From NCBI RefSeq assembly GCF_036663835.1, contig NZ_JAXOJT010000001.1, positions 124,001 to 188,000 on the forward strand: DNA of 64,000 nucleotides, written 5' to 3'. Position numbers and translations under genes: made by a program. This document shows, in pieces, positions 8,461 to 15,947 of the stretch (within the stretch, counting starts at the first letter, position 1; each line of letters begins with the position of its first letter). The notes beneath the pieces were generated by a model. The model saw only the letters and a list, made by a program, of their open reading frames with translations. It ran no database searches and had not been told where the DNA came from. The stretch is from Sphingomonas sp. LT1P40. Its GTDB lineage: Bacteria; Pseudomonadota; Alphaproteobacteria; Sphingomonadales; Sphingomonadaceae.

Positions 8461-8537
8461 GTCATCCCTGGCTTGACCCGGGACCGAGCTTCTTCGCCGT
8501 CGTCAGAAGCTGGGTTCCGGGTCACGCCCGGGATGAC
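8461..8537. repeat. GTCATCCC-type palindromic repeat
   Basis: Arms 8461-8493 and 8505-8537 are inverted copies of about 33 bases with a few mismatches, starting GTCATCCCTGGCTTGACCC and ending GGGTCACGCCCGGGATGAC, around an 11-base loop. This is the same family as the repeat at 17841-17921. It lies at the convergent junction of the dienelactone hydrolase and DUF4126 genes, and its right arm supplies the last codons and stop (8522-8524) of the DUF4126 gene. Confidence 0.88.
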
Positions 8538-9145
8538 TGAGGGGGTTGGGCTGTCTTGGCTGGCTCTCGCCTCAGTAGCCGTCGCAACACCCGCCGCAGC
8601 AACACCAGCGCCGCGATCGTCGCGGCGAGGATCAGCACCGCGATCACCACCGCCGCGACCGGGTTGGCGAGGGCGAGGAACAACAGCCCGCCGGTCAGGA
8701 TATCCTCACCGGTCGACACAACCGCGTTGCTGAACGGCTCCGGACTGGCATTGACCACCGCTCGCCCGCTGGCCTTGGCCCCGTGCGTGAGCAGCGCCCC
8801 GCCACCGCCCAGTAGCAGCGCGGCGACCTGCCATGCCGGGTCCGACGGATCGACGATGGCGAGCGCAAGCAGCGCGCCGCCGACCGGGCGGATCAGCGTG
8901 TGGACGGCGTCCCATGCCGAATCGACCCACATCACCTTGTCCGCGACGAACTCGATCACCGCGCCTGCCCCGGCGATGCCGATCAGCCACGGATTGGCGA
9001 GCACGTCGAGCGCCTTCAGTTGCGCCGGCAACTCGACCCAGCCGGTGTACATCGCCAGTCCGACCGCTAACACGCACAGGTAAAGCCGCCAGCCCGCCAG
9101 CAGGCTGACGCTGGCGGCGAGGCCGATGATCTCGACGGCGTTCAC
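8522..9145 (-). CDS. DUF4126 domain-containing membrane protein
   Basis: A 207-residue integral membrane protein with about five hydrophobic segments, beginning MNAVEIIGLAASVSLLAGWR and carrying the DUF4126-like stretch FVADKVMWVDSAWDAVHT and the glycine run LLLGGGGALLTHGAKA. The function of DUF4126 is unknown. An Arg-rich cytoplasmic tail follows the last membrane segment. The final residues (about QSSRA) are encoded within the right arm of a palindromic repeat, so the C-terminus has probably been rewritten by repeat insertion. The next gene on this strand (9746) ends 19 bases upstream of this start. Confidence 0.88.
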   Translation of the reverse strand: MNAVEIIGLAASVSLLAGWRLYLCVLAVGLAMYTGWVELPAQLKALDVLANPWLIGIAGAGAVIEFVADKVMWVDSAWDAVHTLIRPVGGALLALAIVDPSDPAWQVAALLLGGGGALLTHGAKASGRAVVNASPEPFSNAVVSTGEDILTGGLLFLALANPVAAVVIAVLILAATIAALVLLRRVLRRLLRREPAKTAQPPQSSRA

Positions 9146-9164
9146 GCGGCGGCCCGCCCGCCGG

Positions 9165-9746
9165 TCAGCTGACGGGCTTGGCGGCGGGTTTGCGGGCGGC
9201 GGGCTTGCGCGTCGTTGCGCGTGGCTTGACCGGTGCTTTCGGCTTGGCCGCCGCCTTTACCGCAGGCGCCTTGACCACAGCCGCTTTCGCGGGTGCCTTG
9301 GGCTTTGCGGCGGCCGCCAGCTTCGTCGCAGCAGGCTTGGCAGCAGCTGACTTCGTCGCGGCGGGTTTCCGTGCAGCCGGCTTGCGCGCCGCCGGTTTCG
9401 GCGCGGCGGCGGGCGTTGACGGTGCAGGCGGCGGTGCGGGACTGTCGAACAACCGGCTCGATACCGTCTGCGCTGCCTTGGCTGCGAGCGCGGTCGCCAG
9501 GATGGTTGCACTCTTGCTCAGATTACCGGCCGCATCGGAGGGCTTGGGCGCGACGTCGGCCTTGGCATCGCCCTTGCGCATGCTGGAGGCCAGCGCGACC
9601 AGCCCGGCGGCGACGATGTCCGAAACCATCGGATGCTTCGCCAGTTCGACGAACTTTTCGACCTGCTTGCGGACTTCCTTGGGGATCTTGATCCCGTCAT
9701 TCTTCTTGTCCGATTTCGCCGACTTGCTCTTCTTATCTTTGGCCAC
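9165..9746 (-). CDS. Hypothetical protein with histone-H1-like Ala/Lys/Pro tail
   Basis: A 193-residue protein in two parts. Residues 1-20 are strongly Lys-rich (MAKDKKSKSAKSDKK), and residues 20-100 look folded and helical (IPKEVRKQVEKFVELAKHPMVSDIVAAGL). From about residue 105 onward it consists of PAARKPAA/KAPAKAAVVKAP-type repeats like the tails of AlgP/H1-like nucleoid proteins. The tail would be disordered and highly basic, suiting nucleic-acid binding. It has no signal peptide. The globular part is not a family I recognise. Function is inferred only from composition. Confidence 0.75.
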   Translation of the reverse strand: MAKDKKSKSAKSDKKNDGIKIPKEVRKQVEKFVELAKHPMVSDIVAAGLVALASSMRKGDAKADVAPKPSDAAGNLSKSATILATALAAKAAQTVSSRLFDSPAPPPAPSTPAAAPKPAARKPAARKPAATKSAAAKPAATKLAAAAKPKAPAKAAVVKAPAVKAAAKPKAPVKPRATTRKPAARKPAAKPVS

Positions 9747-9797
9747 GGCCCGGTCTCCTGTTGTGTTACCGAAGCGTCACACCAACCGGGCGCTACG

Positions 9798-11111
9798 TCA
9801 ATCGGCGAAAACTCTGGCGAAAATGGTGTCGACCTGCTTGAAATGATAGCCGAGGTCGAACTTGTCCTCGATTTCGGCCTCCGACAGCGCTGCGGTGACC
9901 TCAGGATCGGCCTTGAGCAATTCGAGCAGCGACAGCTCGCCATCGCTCTCCCACACCTTCATCGCGTTGCGCTGGACTTGGGCGTAGCTATCCTCGCGGC
10001 TCACCCCGGCCTGCGTCAGCGCCAGCAACACGCGCTGTGAATGGACCAGCCCGCCCATGCGATCCAGATTCTTCTGCATCCGCACCGGATAAACCAGCAG
10101 TTTGTCCATCACCCCGGTCAGCCGCGCGAGCGCAAAGTCGAGCGTGATCGTCGCGTCGGGGCCGATATAGCGTTCGACCGACGAATGGCTGATGTCGCGC
10201 TCGTGCCACAAAGCGACATTCTCCATCGCCGGGATTGTCGCCGCGCGAACCATGCGGGCGAGGCCGGTGAGGTTCTCGGTCAGCACCGGATTGCGCTTGT
10301 GCGGCATCGCCGACGAGCCCTTTTGCCCCGGCGAGAAATACTCCTCCGCTTCCAGCACTTCGGTACGCTGGAGGTGCCGCACTTCGACCGCGAGCCGCTC
10401 GATCGAGCTGGCGACAACCCCCAGCGTGGCGAAGAACATCGCATGGCGATCCCGCGGAATCACTTGAGTCGAAACTGGCTCGATCGCCAGACCCAGCTTC
10501 GCCGCGACGTGCGCCTCCACGCGCGGGTCGATATTGGCGAACGTGCCAACCGCGCCGGAAATCGCGCAGGTGGCGATGTCGTCGCGCGCCGCGATCAGCC
10601 GCGCCCTGTTGCGTTTGAACTCGGCATAGGCCTCCGCCATTTTCAGGCCGAACGTCACCGGTTCGGCGTGGATCCCGTGGCTGCGGCCGATCGTCGGGGT
10701 GAGCTTGTGCTCGAACGCGCGCCGCTTCAGCACCGCCAGCAACTGATCGAGATCGTCAAGCAATATATCGGACGCGCGCACCAGCTGCACCGACAAACAA
10801 GTGTCGAGCACGTCGCTCGACGTCATCCCCTGATGCATGAAGCGCGCTTCATCGCCGACTTGCTCCGCGACCCAGGTCAGGAACGCGATCACGTCATGCT
10901 TGGTCACCGCCTCGATCGCGTCGATTGCGGCGACGTCGATCACCGGCTTGGTCGCCCACCAGTCCCACAGCGCCTTTGCGGCGGATTGCGGGACCACGCC
11001 CAGATCGGCCAGCGCCTGCGTCGCATGCGCCTCGATCTCGAACCAGATGCCGAAACGGGTTTCGGGCGACCAGATCGCGGTCATGGCGGGGCGGGAATAG
11101 CGGGGGACCAT
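9798..11111 (-). CDS. purB: Adenylosuccinate lyase
   Basis: A 437-residue cytoplasmic enzyme of purine synthesis. It removes fumarate from SAICAR and from adenylosuccinate. It starts [20 protein letters not shown], and has the family signature [15 protein letters not shown] with the mobile catalytic loop, plus TSSDVLDT and [10 protein letters not shown] (active-site His). Length is normal. It is transcribed alone on the minus strand, with a 264-base gap upstream. The downstream stop lies 51 bases before the start of the Ala/Lys-tailed protein gene. Confidence 0.98.
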   Translation of the reverse strand: MVPRYSRPAMTAIWSPETRFGIWFEIEAHATQALADLGVVPQSAAKALWDWWATKPVIDVAAIDAIEAVTKHDVIAFLTWVAEQVGDEARFMHQGMTSSDVLDTCLSVQLVRASDILLDDLDQLLAVLKRRAFEHKLTPTIGRSHGIHAEPVTFGLKMAEAYAEFKRNRARLIAARDDIATCAISGAVGTFANIDPRVEAHVAAKLGLAIEPVSTQVIPRDRHAMFFATLGVVASSIERLAVEVRHLQRTEVLEAEEYFSPGQKGSSAMPHKRNPVLTENLTGLARMVRAATIPAMENVALWHERDISHSSVERYIGPDATITLDFALARLTGVMDKLLVYPVRMQKNLDRMGGLVHSQRVLLALTQAGVSREDSYAQVQRNAMKVWESDGELSLLELLKADPEVTAALSEAEIEDKFDLGYHFKQVDTIFARVFAD

Positions 11112-11375
11112 GGCAAGCCTTTCGTGCGGAGCCGCCCCCTAGCAAAGCCATTCATCCCCGGCAAACCGCCGTGCTTGGAATCTTTTCTAAACGGTTCGTC
11201 GCGGATTCAGCACGTCATTGCGACGAGTCGAGTTAAGTTGCCGACAAGTTGAACGAGTGCGTAATTTTATAATGGAACGTGATAAATATGCAACGTGTTA
11301 TATGGTTGCAGATCAATCGAGCTATCCTATCTGTTAATGCAAGAACAACGGATAGAATAACTTAGGAGACATATC
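11112..11375. other. AT-richer divergent intergenic region, purB to EF-hand gene
   Basis: This 264-base gap holds the promoters of both divergent genes. The half next to the EF-hand gene is distinctly AT-rich and has a TATAAT at 11268-11273, but no -35 hexamer at a normal spacing. TAGGAGA before 11376 is the Shine-Dalgarno of the EF-hand gene. I see no gene or RNA in it. Confidence 0.5.
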
Positions 11376-11954
11376 ATGTTGAAGAGCATTCTACTTGCCA
11401 GCGCTGTGATGATTTCGGCCCCTGCACTTGCGCAGGAGGCGGCACCACAGGAAACAACGCCTCCGGCACAGGAACAGACCGTGCCACCGGCCGCTGAGCC
11501 GACTGCGCCTGCCGACGCTCCGGCGCCCGCCGATGAAACCGCAGTCGACAGCACGGCGCAGACTGCACCGGCTCCGGCTGAACCTGCCGCACCCCCGGCT
11601 GAACAGCCGGCGCAGACCGCCGAGCAGACCCCGGCTCCCGCCGAGCAGCCAGCGCAGACCGCGCAGCAGCCTGCGCCCGCAGGTCAGCAACCGGCCAATG
11701 CGGCTCAGATCGCTCAGGTCGTCGATTCCGGCTTCCCGACTTACGACAAGGATGCCGACGGCAATCTGAAGGCGGAAGAGTTCGGTGCATGGATGGTGGC
11801 GCTGCGTTCGGCGAGCGAACCGGCCTTTACCGGTCAGTCGGCTGCCGACAAGGAGTGGATTACCCGCGCCTGGGCCGCTGCCGACAAGGACAAGTCGAAC
11901 GGCATTAACAAGGACGAGCTTAAGGGCTTCCTTGCCCCCGCTGCCGCTTCCTAA
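11376..11954 (+). CDS. Exported EF-hand protein with long Pro/Ala/Gln linker
   Basis: A 192-residue exported protein. The signal peptide is residues 1-20 (MLKSILLASAVMISAPALAQ). Residues 21-110 form a low-complexity Ala/Pro/Gln/Glu linker. Two calcium-binding EF loops follow: DKDADGNLKAEE (124-135) and DKDKSNGINKDE (170-181), both with acidic or polar residues at the ligand positions and Glu at position 12. This suggests a periplasmic or outer-surface Ca2+-binding protein. Such EF-hand proteins are frequent in sphingomonads and their role is not known. A double hairpin follows the stop. Confidence 0.88.
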   Translation: MLKSILLASAVMISAPALAQEAAPQETTPPAQEQTVPPAAEPTAPADAPAPADETAVDSTAQTAPAPAEPAAPPAEQPAQTAEQTPAPAEQPAQTAQQPAPAGQQPANAAQIAQVVDSGFPTYDKDADGNLKAEEFGAWMVALRSASEPAFTGQSAADKEWITRAWAAADKDKSNGINKDELKGFLAPAAAS

Positions 11955-11993
11955 CGAGGCCCTCCGAGGCAGGGACCGCATCTCCTGCCTCAG

Positions 11994-12030
11994 CGGCCGT
12001 CGGACCTCGGTCCGGCGGCCGTTCTCTTGT
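11994..12030 (+). terminator. Intrinsic terminator after the EF-hand gene
   Basis: An 11-base-pair stem (11994-12004 with 12011-12021, one G-T pair) is followed by TTCTCTTGTT. A second hairpin (11966-11973 with 11984-11991) precedes it. The pair separates the EF-hand gene from the convergent membrane-protein gene. Confidence 0.7.
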
Positions 12031-12432
12031 TCAGTTTGCTGAAGCGCGAGTCCAGCTTCTGCCCACCGGCGTCAACAACATCGTCACGGCAACGACCTGA
12101 ACAATTCCTGCAATTGCGCCAAGCAGGATTACTGGCTCATTCCAACGTTCGATGCCGATCGAAACCGCGCTGAAAACAGCGAACAGGATAAGAATGATGA
12201 GGGTCCATTTGGCGGCTTTGCTGCCTGCCCGTGTAACGGCAATGCCTAGCAGCAATACGATCCACGGCACGCCAAACGTAAAGACGGCGGCGAGCATCTT
12301 CCCATCCACGTCTACACGCCGGTCGAACAATCCGATCAGGTGAAGCGTCTCGAAAAGTGCGGCTACAGCCAGCAACAGCTCGAATCGAGCCTTGGTCACG
12401 AACGATGTCGCCCCCTGGTTGCCTTTCGCCAT
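12031..12432 (-). CDS. Small four-helix membrane protein
   Basis: A protein of about 133 residues with four predicted membrane helices (around 20-40, 48-68, 78-95 and 100-122) and short loops; I do not recognise the family. The start may be ATG at 12432 (MAKGNQG) or a GTG at 12438 that forms a GTGA overlap with the radC stop. The latter would couple its translation to radC. The gene lies directly downstream of radC and is probably in its transcript. No functional motif is visible. Confidence 0.7.
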   Translation of the reverse strand: MAKGNQGATSFVTKARFELLLAVAALFETLHLIGLFDRRVDVDGKMLAAVFTFGVPWIVLLLGIAVTRAGSKAAKWTLIILILFAVFSAVSIGIERWNEPVILLGAIAGIVQVVAVTMLLTPVGRSWTRASAN

Positions 12433-12434
12433 CG

Positions 12435-13115
12435 TCACATCAACCCCATCGCGCGCAGGCTGGAATGGCCTTCGGACCCCATGATGATGTGGTCGTGCAC
12501 GCCGATGCCCAGTCGTTTGCCCGCCTCGACAATGTTGCGCGTCAGTTCGATGTCGGCGCGGCTCGGGCTAGGGTCGCCGCTGGGGTGGTTGTGGACCAGA
12601 ATGATTGCGGCAGACCCCAGGTCGATTGCGCGGCGGATAACCTCTCGGACATAGACCGGCGCCTCGTCCACCGACCCCTCCTGCATCAATTCGTCGCGGA
12701 TCAGCATGTTGCGACTGTTCAGATGGAGCACGCGCACCCGCTCGATCGCGTGATGCGCCATGTCGGCACGCAGATAGTCGAGCAACGCCTGCCAGTTTGC
12801 CAGCAAGGGCCGCGCGGCGACTTCCCCCCGCAAAAGGCGCAGCGCTGCGGTGTGGACAATTTTGATTGCTGCAACTGAGGTTTCGCCCATCCCGCCGACC
12901 CGCGCGATCGCTTCGCCATCGGCGGTCAGCAGGCCGCCCAGCCCGCCAAACTCGCGCAACAACGCCTTCGCCAGTGGCTTGGTATCCCGGCGGGGAATGG
13001 CCAGCGCGAGCACATATTCGATCAGCTCATGATCGAGCAGCCCCTCGCCATCGCTCAGCAACCGCTGGCGCAGGCGGGCGCGGTGGCCACTATTGTCGGT
13101 GTCGGCTTCCCCCAT
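12435..13115 (-). CDS. radC: RadC family (JAB/MPN domain) protein
   Basis: A 226-residue protein with an N-terminal helix-hairpin-helix region (about 20-80, including GGLGGLLTADGEAIARVGG) and a C-terminal JAMM domain. The metal-binding motif HNHPSGDPSPSRAD (His175, His177, Asp188) is complete. RadC was once linked to DNA repair, but the function remains uncertain and JAMM proteins are typically metallo-hydrolases. The start at 13115 is chosen because the sequence upstream (13116-13238) does not look like the family. It is divergent from the ATP synthase operon. Confidence 0.93.
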   Translation of the reverse strand: MGEADTDNSGHRARLRQRLLSDGEGLLDHELIEYVLALAIPRRDTKPLAKALLREFGGLGGLLTADGEAIARVGGMGETSVAAIKIVHTAALRLLRGEVAARPLLANWQALLDYLRADMAHHAIERVRVLHLNSRNMLIRDELMQEGSVDEAPVYVREVIRRAIDLGSAAIILVHNHPSGDPSPSRADIELTRNIVEAGKRLGIGVHDHIIMGSEGHSSLRAMGLM

Positions 13116-13175
13116 GGCCCCAAACCTAACCCGGTGTTCCGCGACAGGGAAGGGCGCAGCAATGTTGCGCTGCGG

Positions 13176-13203
13176 TTGACTCGGGGACACCCCCTTTCTA
13201 AAG
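13176..13203 (+). promoter_or_regulatory. Candidate sigma-70 promoter of the atpIBEF operon
   Basis: TTGACT (13176-13181) and a weak CTAAAG (13198-13203) are 16 bases apart, a -35/-10 arrangement typical of alphaproteobacterial vegetative promoters. They lie about 70-100 bases before the atpI start, in the gap between divergent radC and atpI. Confidence 0.45.
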
Positions 13204-13275
13204 CGCGCGTGCCTTGGCGGGCTCGCCGCTCGGCACATGCGTTTCGCCGGGCGTCACAGGCGCTGGAGAGACGAA

Positions 13276-13593
13276 ATGGCCGAGAACGAGCCCGGACTGG
13301 ACCCCCTCAAGGAGGATGCCCGCATCACCTCGCTCAACGAGCGGCTGGCGCAGGCGAAATCCGAAGAGGCGATCCGCAGGGGTGAGGGGCGCGACAAGGG
13401 CGATGCGGATTACCGCCTCGGCAGCCGCGTTCTGACCCAGCTGGTCGGTGGTTTGGTGGGTGGCGCCGTGGTCGGGTGGACGCTCGATCATTTTCTCGGC
13501 ACTTCCCCGTGGTTCCTGCTCGGGATGCTGTTCCTCGGAATCGCATCGGCGTTCAGGAATATCATCAGGATTTCAAACCAGCGCTCGAAGTGA
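13276..13593 (+). CDS. atpI: AtpI/AtpZ-type ATP synthase accessory protein
   Basis: A 105-residue membrane protein at the head of the F0 operon. A charged N-terminus is followed by two hydrophobic segments (about 53-72 and 78-96), including GGLVGGAVVGWTLDHFLGTSPW, the pattern of the small AtpI/AtpZ family that assists assembly of the c-ring or Mg2+ uptake. GGAGAG lies just before the ATG at 13276. It is followed by atpB after 48 bases. The identification rests on both sequence pattern and position. Confidence 0.9.
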   Translation: MAENEPGLDPLKEDARITSLNERLAQAKSEEAIRRGEGRDKGDADYRLGSRVLTQLVGGLVGGAVVGWTLDHFLGTSPWFLLGMLFLGIASAFRNIIRISNQRSK

Positions 13594-13641
13594 TTTTCGG
13601 GCGCTTCGGTTAATTCTAGTCGGTTAAAGTGGGACGCAAGC

Positions 13642-14424
13642 GTGGCTGAGGAATCTGGCAAGATCGACCCGATGCACCAGTTCGAGGTGCAGGTTGTTGG
13701 TGGCCCGTGGGAGATTTTGGGCCAGCCGATCGCACTGACGAATTCGGCGGTGTGGATGCTGCTGACCGTCGCGGTGCTTTGGGTGTTCATGGCCGGTGGG
13801 ATGAAGCAGGCGGTCGTCCCCGGCCGCTGGCAGATGCTGGTCGAGAATTTCACGGGCTTCATCGCCAAGCTGGTGGACGAGAATATCGGCAAGGGCGGGC
13901 GCAAATACCTGCCCTATATCTTCTCGCTGTTCATGTTCATCCTGTTCGCCAATTTGCTCGGCCTGCTGCCGATTGGCCTGTTCGGGCTGCACCCGTTTAC
14001 CTTCACCAGCCATTTCACCGTCACCGGCGTGCTGGCGATCCTGTCCTTCTCGATCGTGCTGATCGTCGGTTTCTGGAAGCACGGGTTCAAGTTCTTCAGC
14101 CTGTTCGTGCCGGCGGGAACGCCGCTGCCGATGGTGCTCATCATCTTCCCGATCGAGCTGGTCTCGTTCCTGTTTCGCCCGTTTTCGCTGGGTCTGCGAC
14201 TGTTCGTTGCGATGATCGCCGGGCATATCCTTTTGAAGGTGCTGGCCGGTTTCGTCATCAACGCCGCGAACGCCAGCCCCGTATGGGGCGGCGTGGTCGG
14301 CATTCCCAGCTTCGCGCTGATGATCGGCGTGTCCGCACTCGAAGTGCTGGTCGCCGGTATTCAGGCCTATGTCTTTGCACTGCTCACGTCGCTGTACATC
14401 CACGACGCCGAGCATCTGCACTGA
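13642..14424 (+). CDS. atpB: F0F1 ATP synthase subunit a
   Basis: A 260-residue inner-membrane subunit of the proton channel with five to six helices. It has the conserved region LRLFVAMIAGHILLKV, whose Arg is essential for proton transfer with the c-ring, and the C-terminal IQAYVFALLTSLYI. The start is GTG at 13642; the reading frame and homology support it, although no strong Shine-Dalgarno is visible. It is second in the atpI-atpB-atpE-atpF'-atpF operon. Confidence 0.97.
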   Translation: MAEESGKIDPMHQFEVQVVGGPWEILGQPIALTNSAVWMLLTVAVLWVFMAGGMKQAVVPGRWQMLVENFTGFIAKLVDENIGKGGRKYLPYIFSLFMFILFANLLGLLPIGLFGLHPFTFTSHFTVTGVLAILSFSIVLIVGFWKHGFKFFSLFVPAGTPLPMVLIIFPIELVSFLFRPFSLGLRLFVAMIAGHILLKVLAGFVINAANASPVWGGVVGIPSFALMIGVSALEVLVAGIQAYVFALLTSLYIHDAEHLH

Positions 14425-14481
14425 GTTTCCCATTTACCGACCAACCCAACCACCAACGATATCTGAAGCAGGAGTTTTGAA

Positions 14482-14727
14482 ATGGAACCGACCGTCATGA
14501 TCAGCCCGGATGCGGCGAAGCTCATCGGCGCCGGCCTGGCCGCCATCGGCGCGGGCATGGCCGCAATCGGCGTGGGCAACGTCTTTGGCTCGTTCCTCGA
14601 AGGCGCGCTGCGCAATCCGGGTGCGGCCGATGGCCAGCAGGGCCGTCTGTTCATCGGCTTCGCGGCTGCCGAGCTTCTCGGCCTGCTCGCGTTCGTCGTG
14701 GCGATGATCCTGATCTTCGTCGCGTAA
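14482..14727 (+). CDS. atpE: F0F1 ATP synthase subunit c
   Basis: An 81-residue hairpin of two membrane helices joined by the polar loop GALRNPGA (Arg44-Asn45-Pro46). The ion-binding carboxylate is Glu64 in [10 protein letters not shown]. The first helix is rich in Gly/Ala ([17 protein letters not shown]), the packing motif of the rotor ring. There is no Na+-type ligand set (Gln/Thr around the Glu), so protons are the expected coupling ion. It lies between atpB and the b' gene, with AGGAG before the ATG. Confidence 0.98.
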   Translation: MEPTVMISPDAAKLIGAGLAAIGAGMAAIGVGNVFGSFLEGALRNPGAADGQQGRLFIGFAAAELLGLLAFVVAMILIFVA

Positions 14728-14793
14728 TTTCTCCGGTTTCGGGCCGGGCCAAGCTTGCGGACTGGCTCCGGCCCGTATTCGGCTAGGAAAACA

Positions 14794-15294
14794 ATGCCAC
14801 AAATCGCGCAACTCACGCAGGACTCCTGGTACGTCGGTTCACAGCTATTGTGGCTGTTGCTGACGTTCGGTGCCGTCTATTTCTTCATCGGCCGGGGCAT
14901 GGCGCCCAAGGTCCAGGCAAATGTCGATCAACGCGACAAGACCGTCGCCGACGATCTGGCCGCTGCCGAAGCCGCGCGTGTCGCAGCCGACGCCGCCGAA
15001 GAGACTTGGCGGGCGCATGAAAATGCGGCGCGTGAGGCGGCGCAGAAAAAGCTCGCCGAAGCGCGTGGCAAAGCCGCCGTGGCGACCGAAAAGCAGCTGG
15101 CCACGGCCGGCAGCGCGATCGACGCCAAGGTGGCCGAGGCCGAGGCGCGGATTGCGTCTGCGACCGGCGCGGCTCAGGCCGAGATCGAGGCGGTTGCGGC
15201 CGAGGCTGCGCAGGACATCGTCACGCGTATTTCAGGCGTGAAGGTCACTGCGGCTGAGGCACAGACAGCAGTAAAGGCGGCGATCAATGGCTGA
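14794..15294 (+). CDS. F0F1 ATP synthase subunit b' (AtpF2/AtpG)
   Basis: A 166-residue peripheral-stalk subunit: a single N-terminal membrane helix (about 14-36, SQLLWLLLTFGAVYFFIG), then a long charged Ala-rich coiled coil. Alphaproteobacteria carry two diverged b subunits, b' and b. This is b', placed directly before b as usual. The start at 14794 (MPQIAQLTQDSWYVGSQ) is chosen because it begins the family sequence; an in-frame upstream start at 14755 is not supported. It overlaps atpF by 8 bases. Confidence 0.95.
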   Translation: MPQIAQLTQDSWYVGSQLLWLLLTFGAVYFFIGRGMAPKVQANVDQRDKTVADDLAAAEAARVAADAAEETWRAHENAAREAAQKKLAEARGKAAVATEKQLATAGSAIDAKVAEAEARIASATGAAQAEIEAVAAEAAQDIVTRISGVKVTAAEAQTAVKAAING

Positions 15295-15838
15295 AACCAC
15301 AGCAGCAGTCGCCGCTGAGGGCGGTGCCGTGCATCACGCCGAACCGGCGGTGTTCGGCGTGCTCGACGCCACCGTGTGGGTCAGCATCGCCATGGCGGTG
15401 TTCATCGCCATCCTGATCTGGAAAAAGGTGCCGGCGCTCATCACGCGCGGCCTCGACGGCCAGATCGCAGCGATCAAGGCGCGACTTGAAGAAGCCAAGG
15501 CGCTGCGTGCCGAGGCCGAAGCCTTGCGCGACGAATATGCGCGGAAAATCGCCAGCGTCGAGGAACAGGCCGCAGCGATGGTCGCCCATGCCGACGAAGA
15601 GGCCAAGGCGGTGATCGCCAAGGCCAAGACCGACGCCGAAGAACTCATCAAACGCCGCGGCAAGATGGCCGAGGACAAGATCGCAGCCGCCGAGCGTTCG
15701 GCGCTGGAGGCGGTGCGCGCGCAGGCAGCCGATGCCGCCGCGAAGGCAGCGGCGTCGATCATCGCTCAGAAGCACGATGCCGGGGCCGACAAGGCGCTGG
15801 TCGATCGCACGATCGCGGGACTTTCGCGGTTGAACTAG
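15287..15838 (+). CDS. atpF: F0F1 ATP synthase subunit b
   Basis: A 183-residue peripheral-stalk subunit: N-terminal membrane helix (about 28-46, VSIAMAVFIAILIWKKVPAL), then a long coiled coil rich in Ala, Glu, Lys and Arg. It forms the stator with b'. It overlaps the end of the b' gene by 8 bases, suggesting translational coupling. It is the last gene of the operon, and a strong terminator follows 54 bases later. The F1 genes (atpHAGDC) are not in the window, as expected for alphaproteobacteria. Confidence 0.96.
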   Translation: MAETTAAVAAEGGAVHHAEPAVFGVLDATVWVSIAMAVFIAILIWKKVPALITRGLDGQIAAIKARLEEAKALRAEAEALRDEYARKIASVEEQAAAMVAHADEEAKAVIAKAKTDAEELIKRRGKMAEDKIAAAERSALEAVRAQAADAAAKAAASIIAQKHDAGADKALVDRTIAGLSRLN

Positions 15839-15892
15839 ACGCAGGTTAAGGCGATTTCGCCCTTCGCGTCGCTAACACGTTGATAACGTAAC

Positions 15893-15930
15893 AAAGACGG
15901 GCGCGGCCACTTGCCGCGCTCGTCTTTTTG
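15893..15930 (+). terminator. Intrinsic terminator of the atp operon
   Basis: A 15-base-pair stem (15893-15907 with 15913-15927, one G-T pair) and 5-base loop are followed by a run of five T (15925-15929). It ends the F0 operon just before the histidine kinase gene. Confidence 0.88.
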
Positions 15931-15947
15931 CGTATTGCCGACATGCT

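Noticed and set aside
11268..11273. TATAAT upstream of the EF-hand gene as a -10 element
   Set aside because: Neither TTGCCG (24-base spacer) nor TTGAAC (13-base spacer) is at a workable distance.
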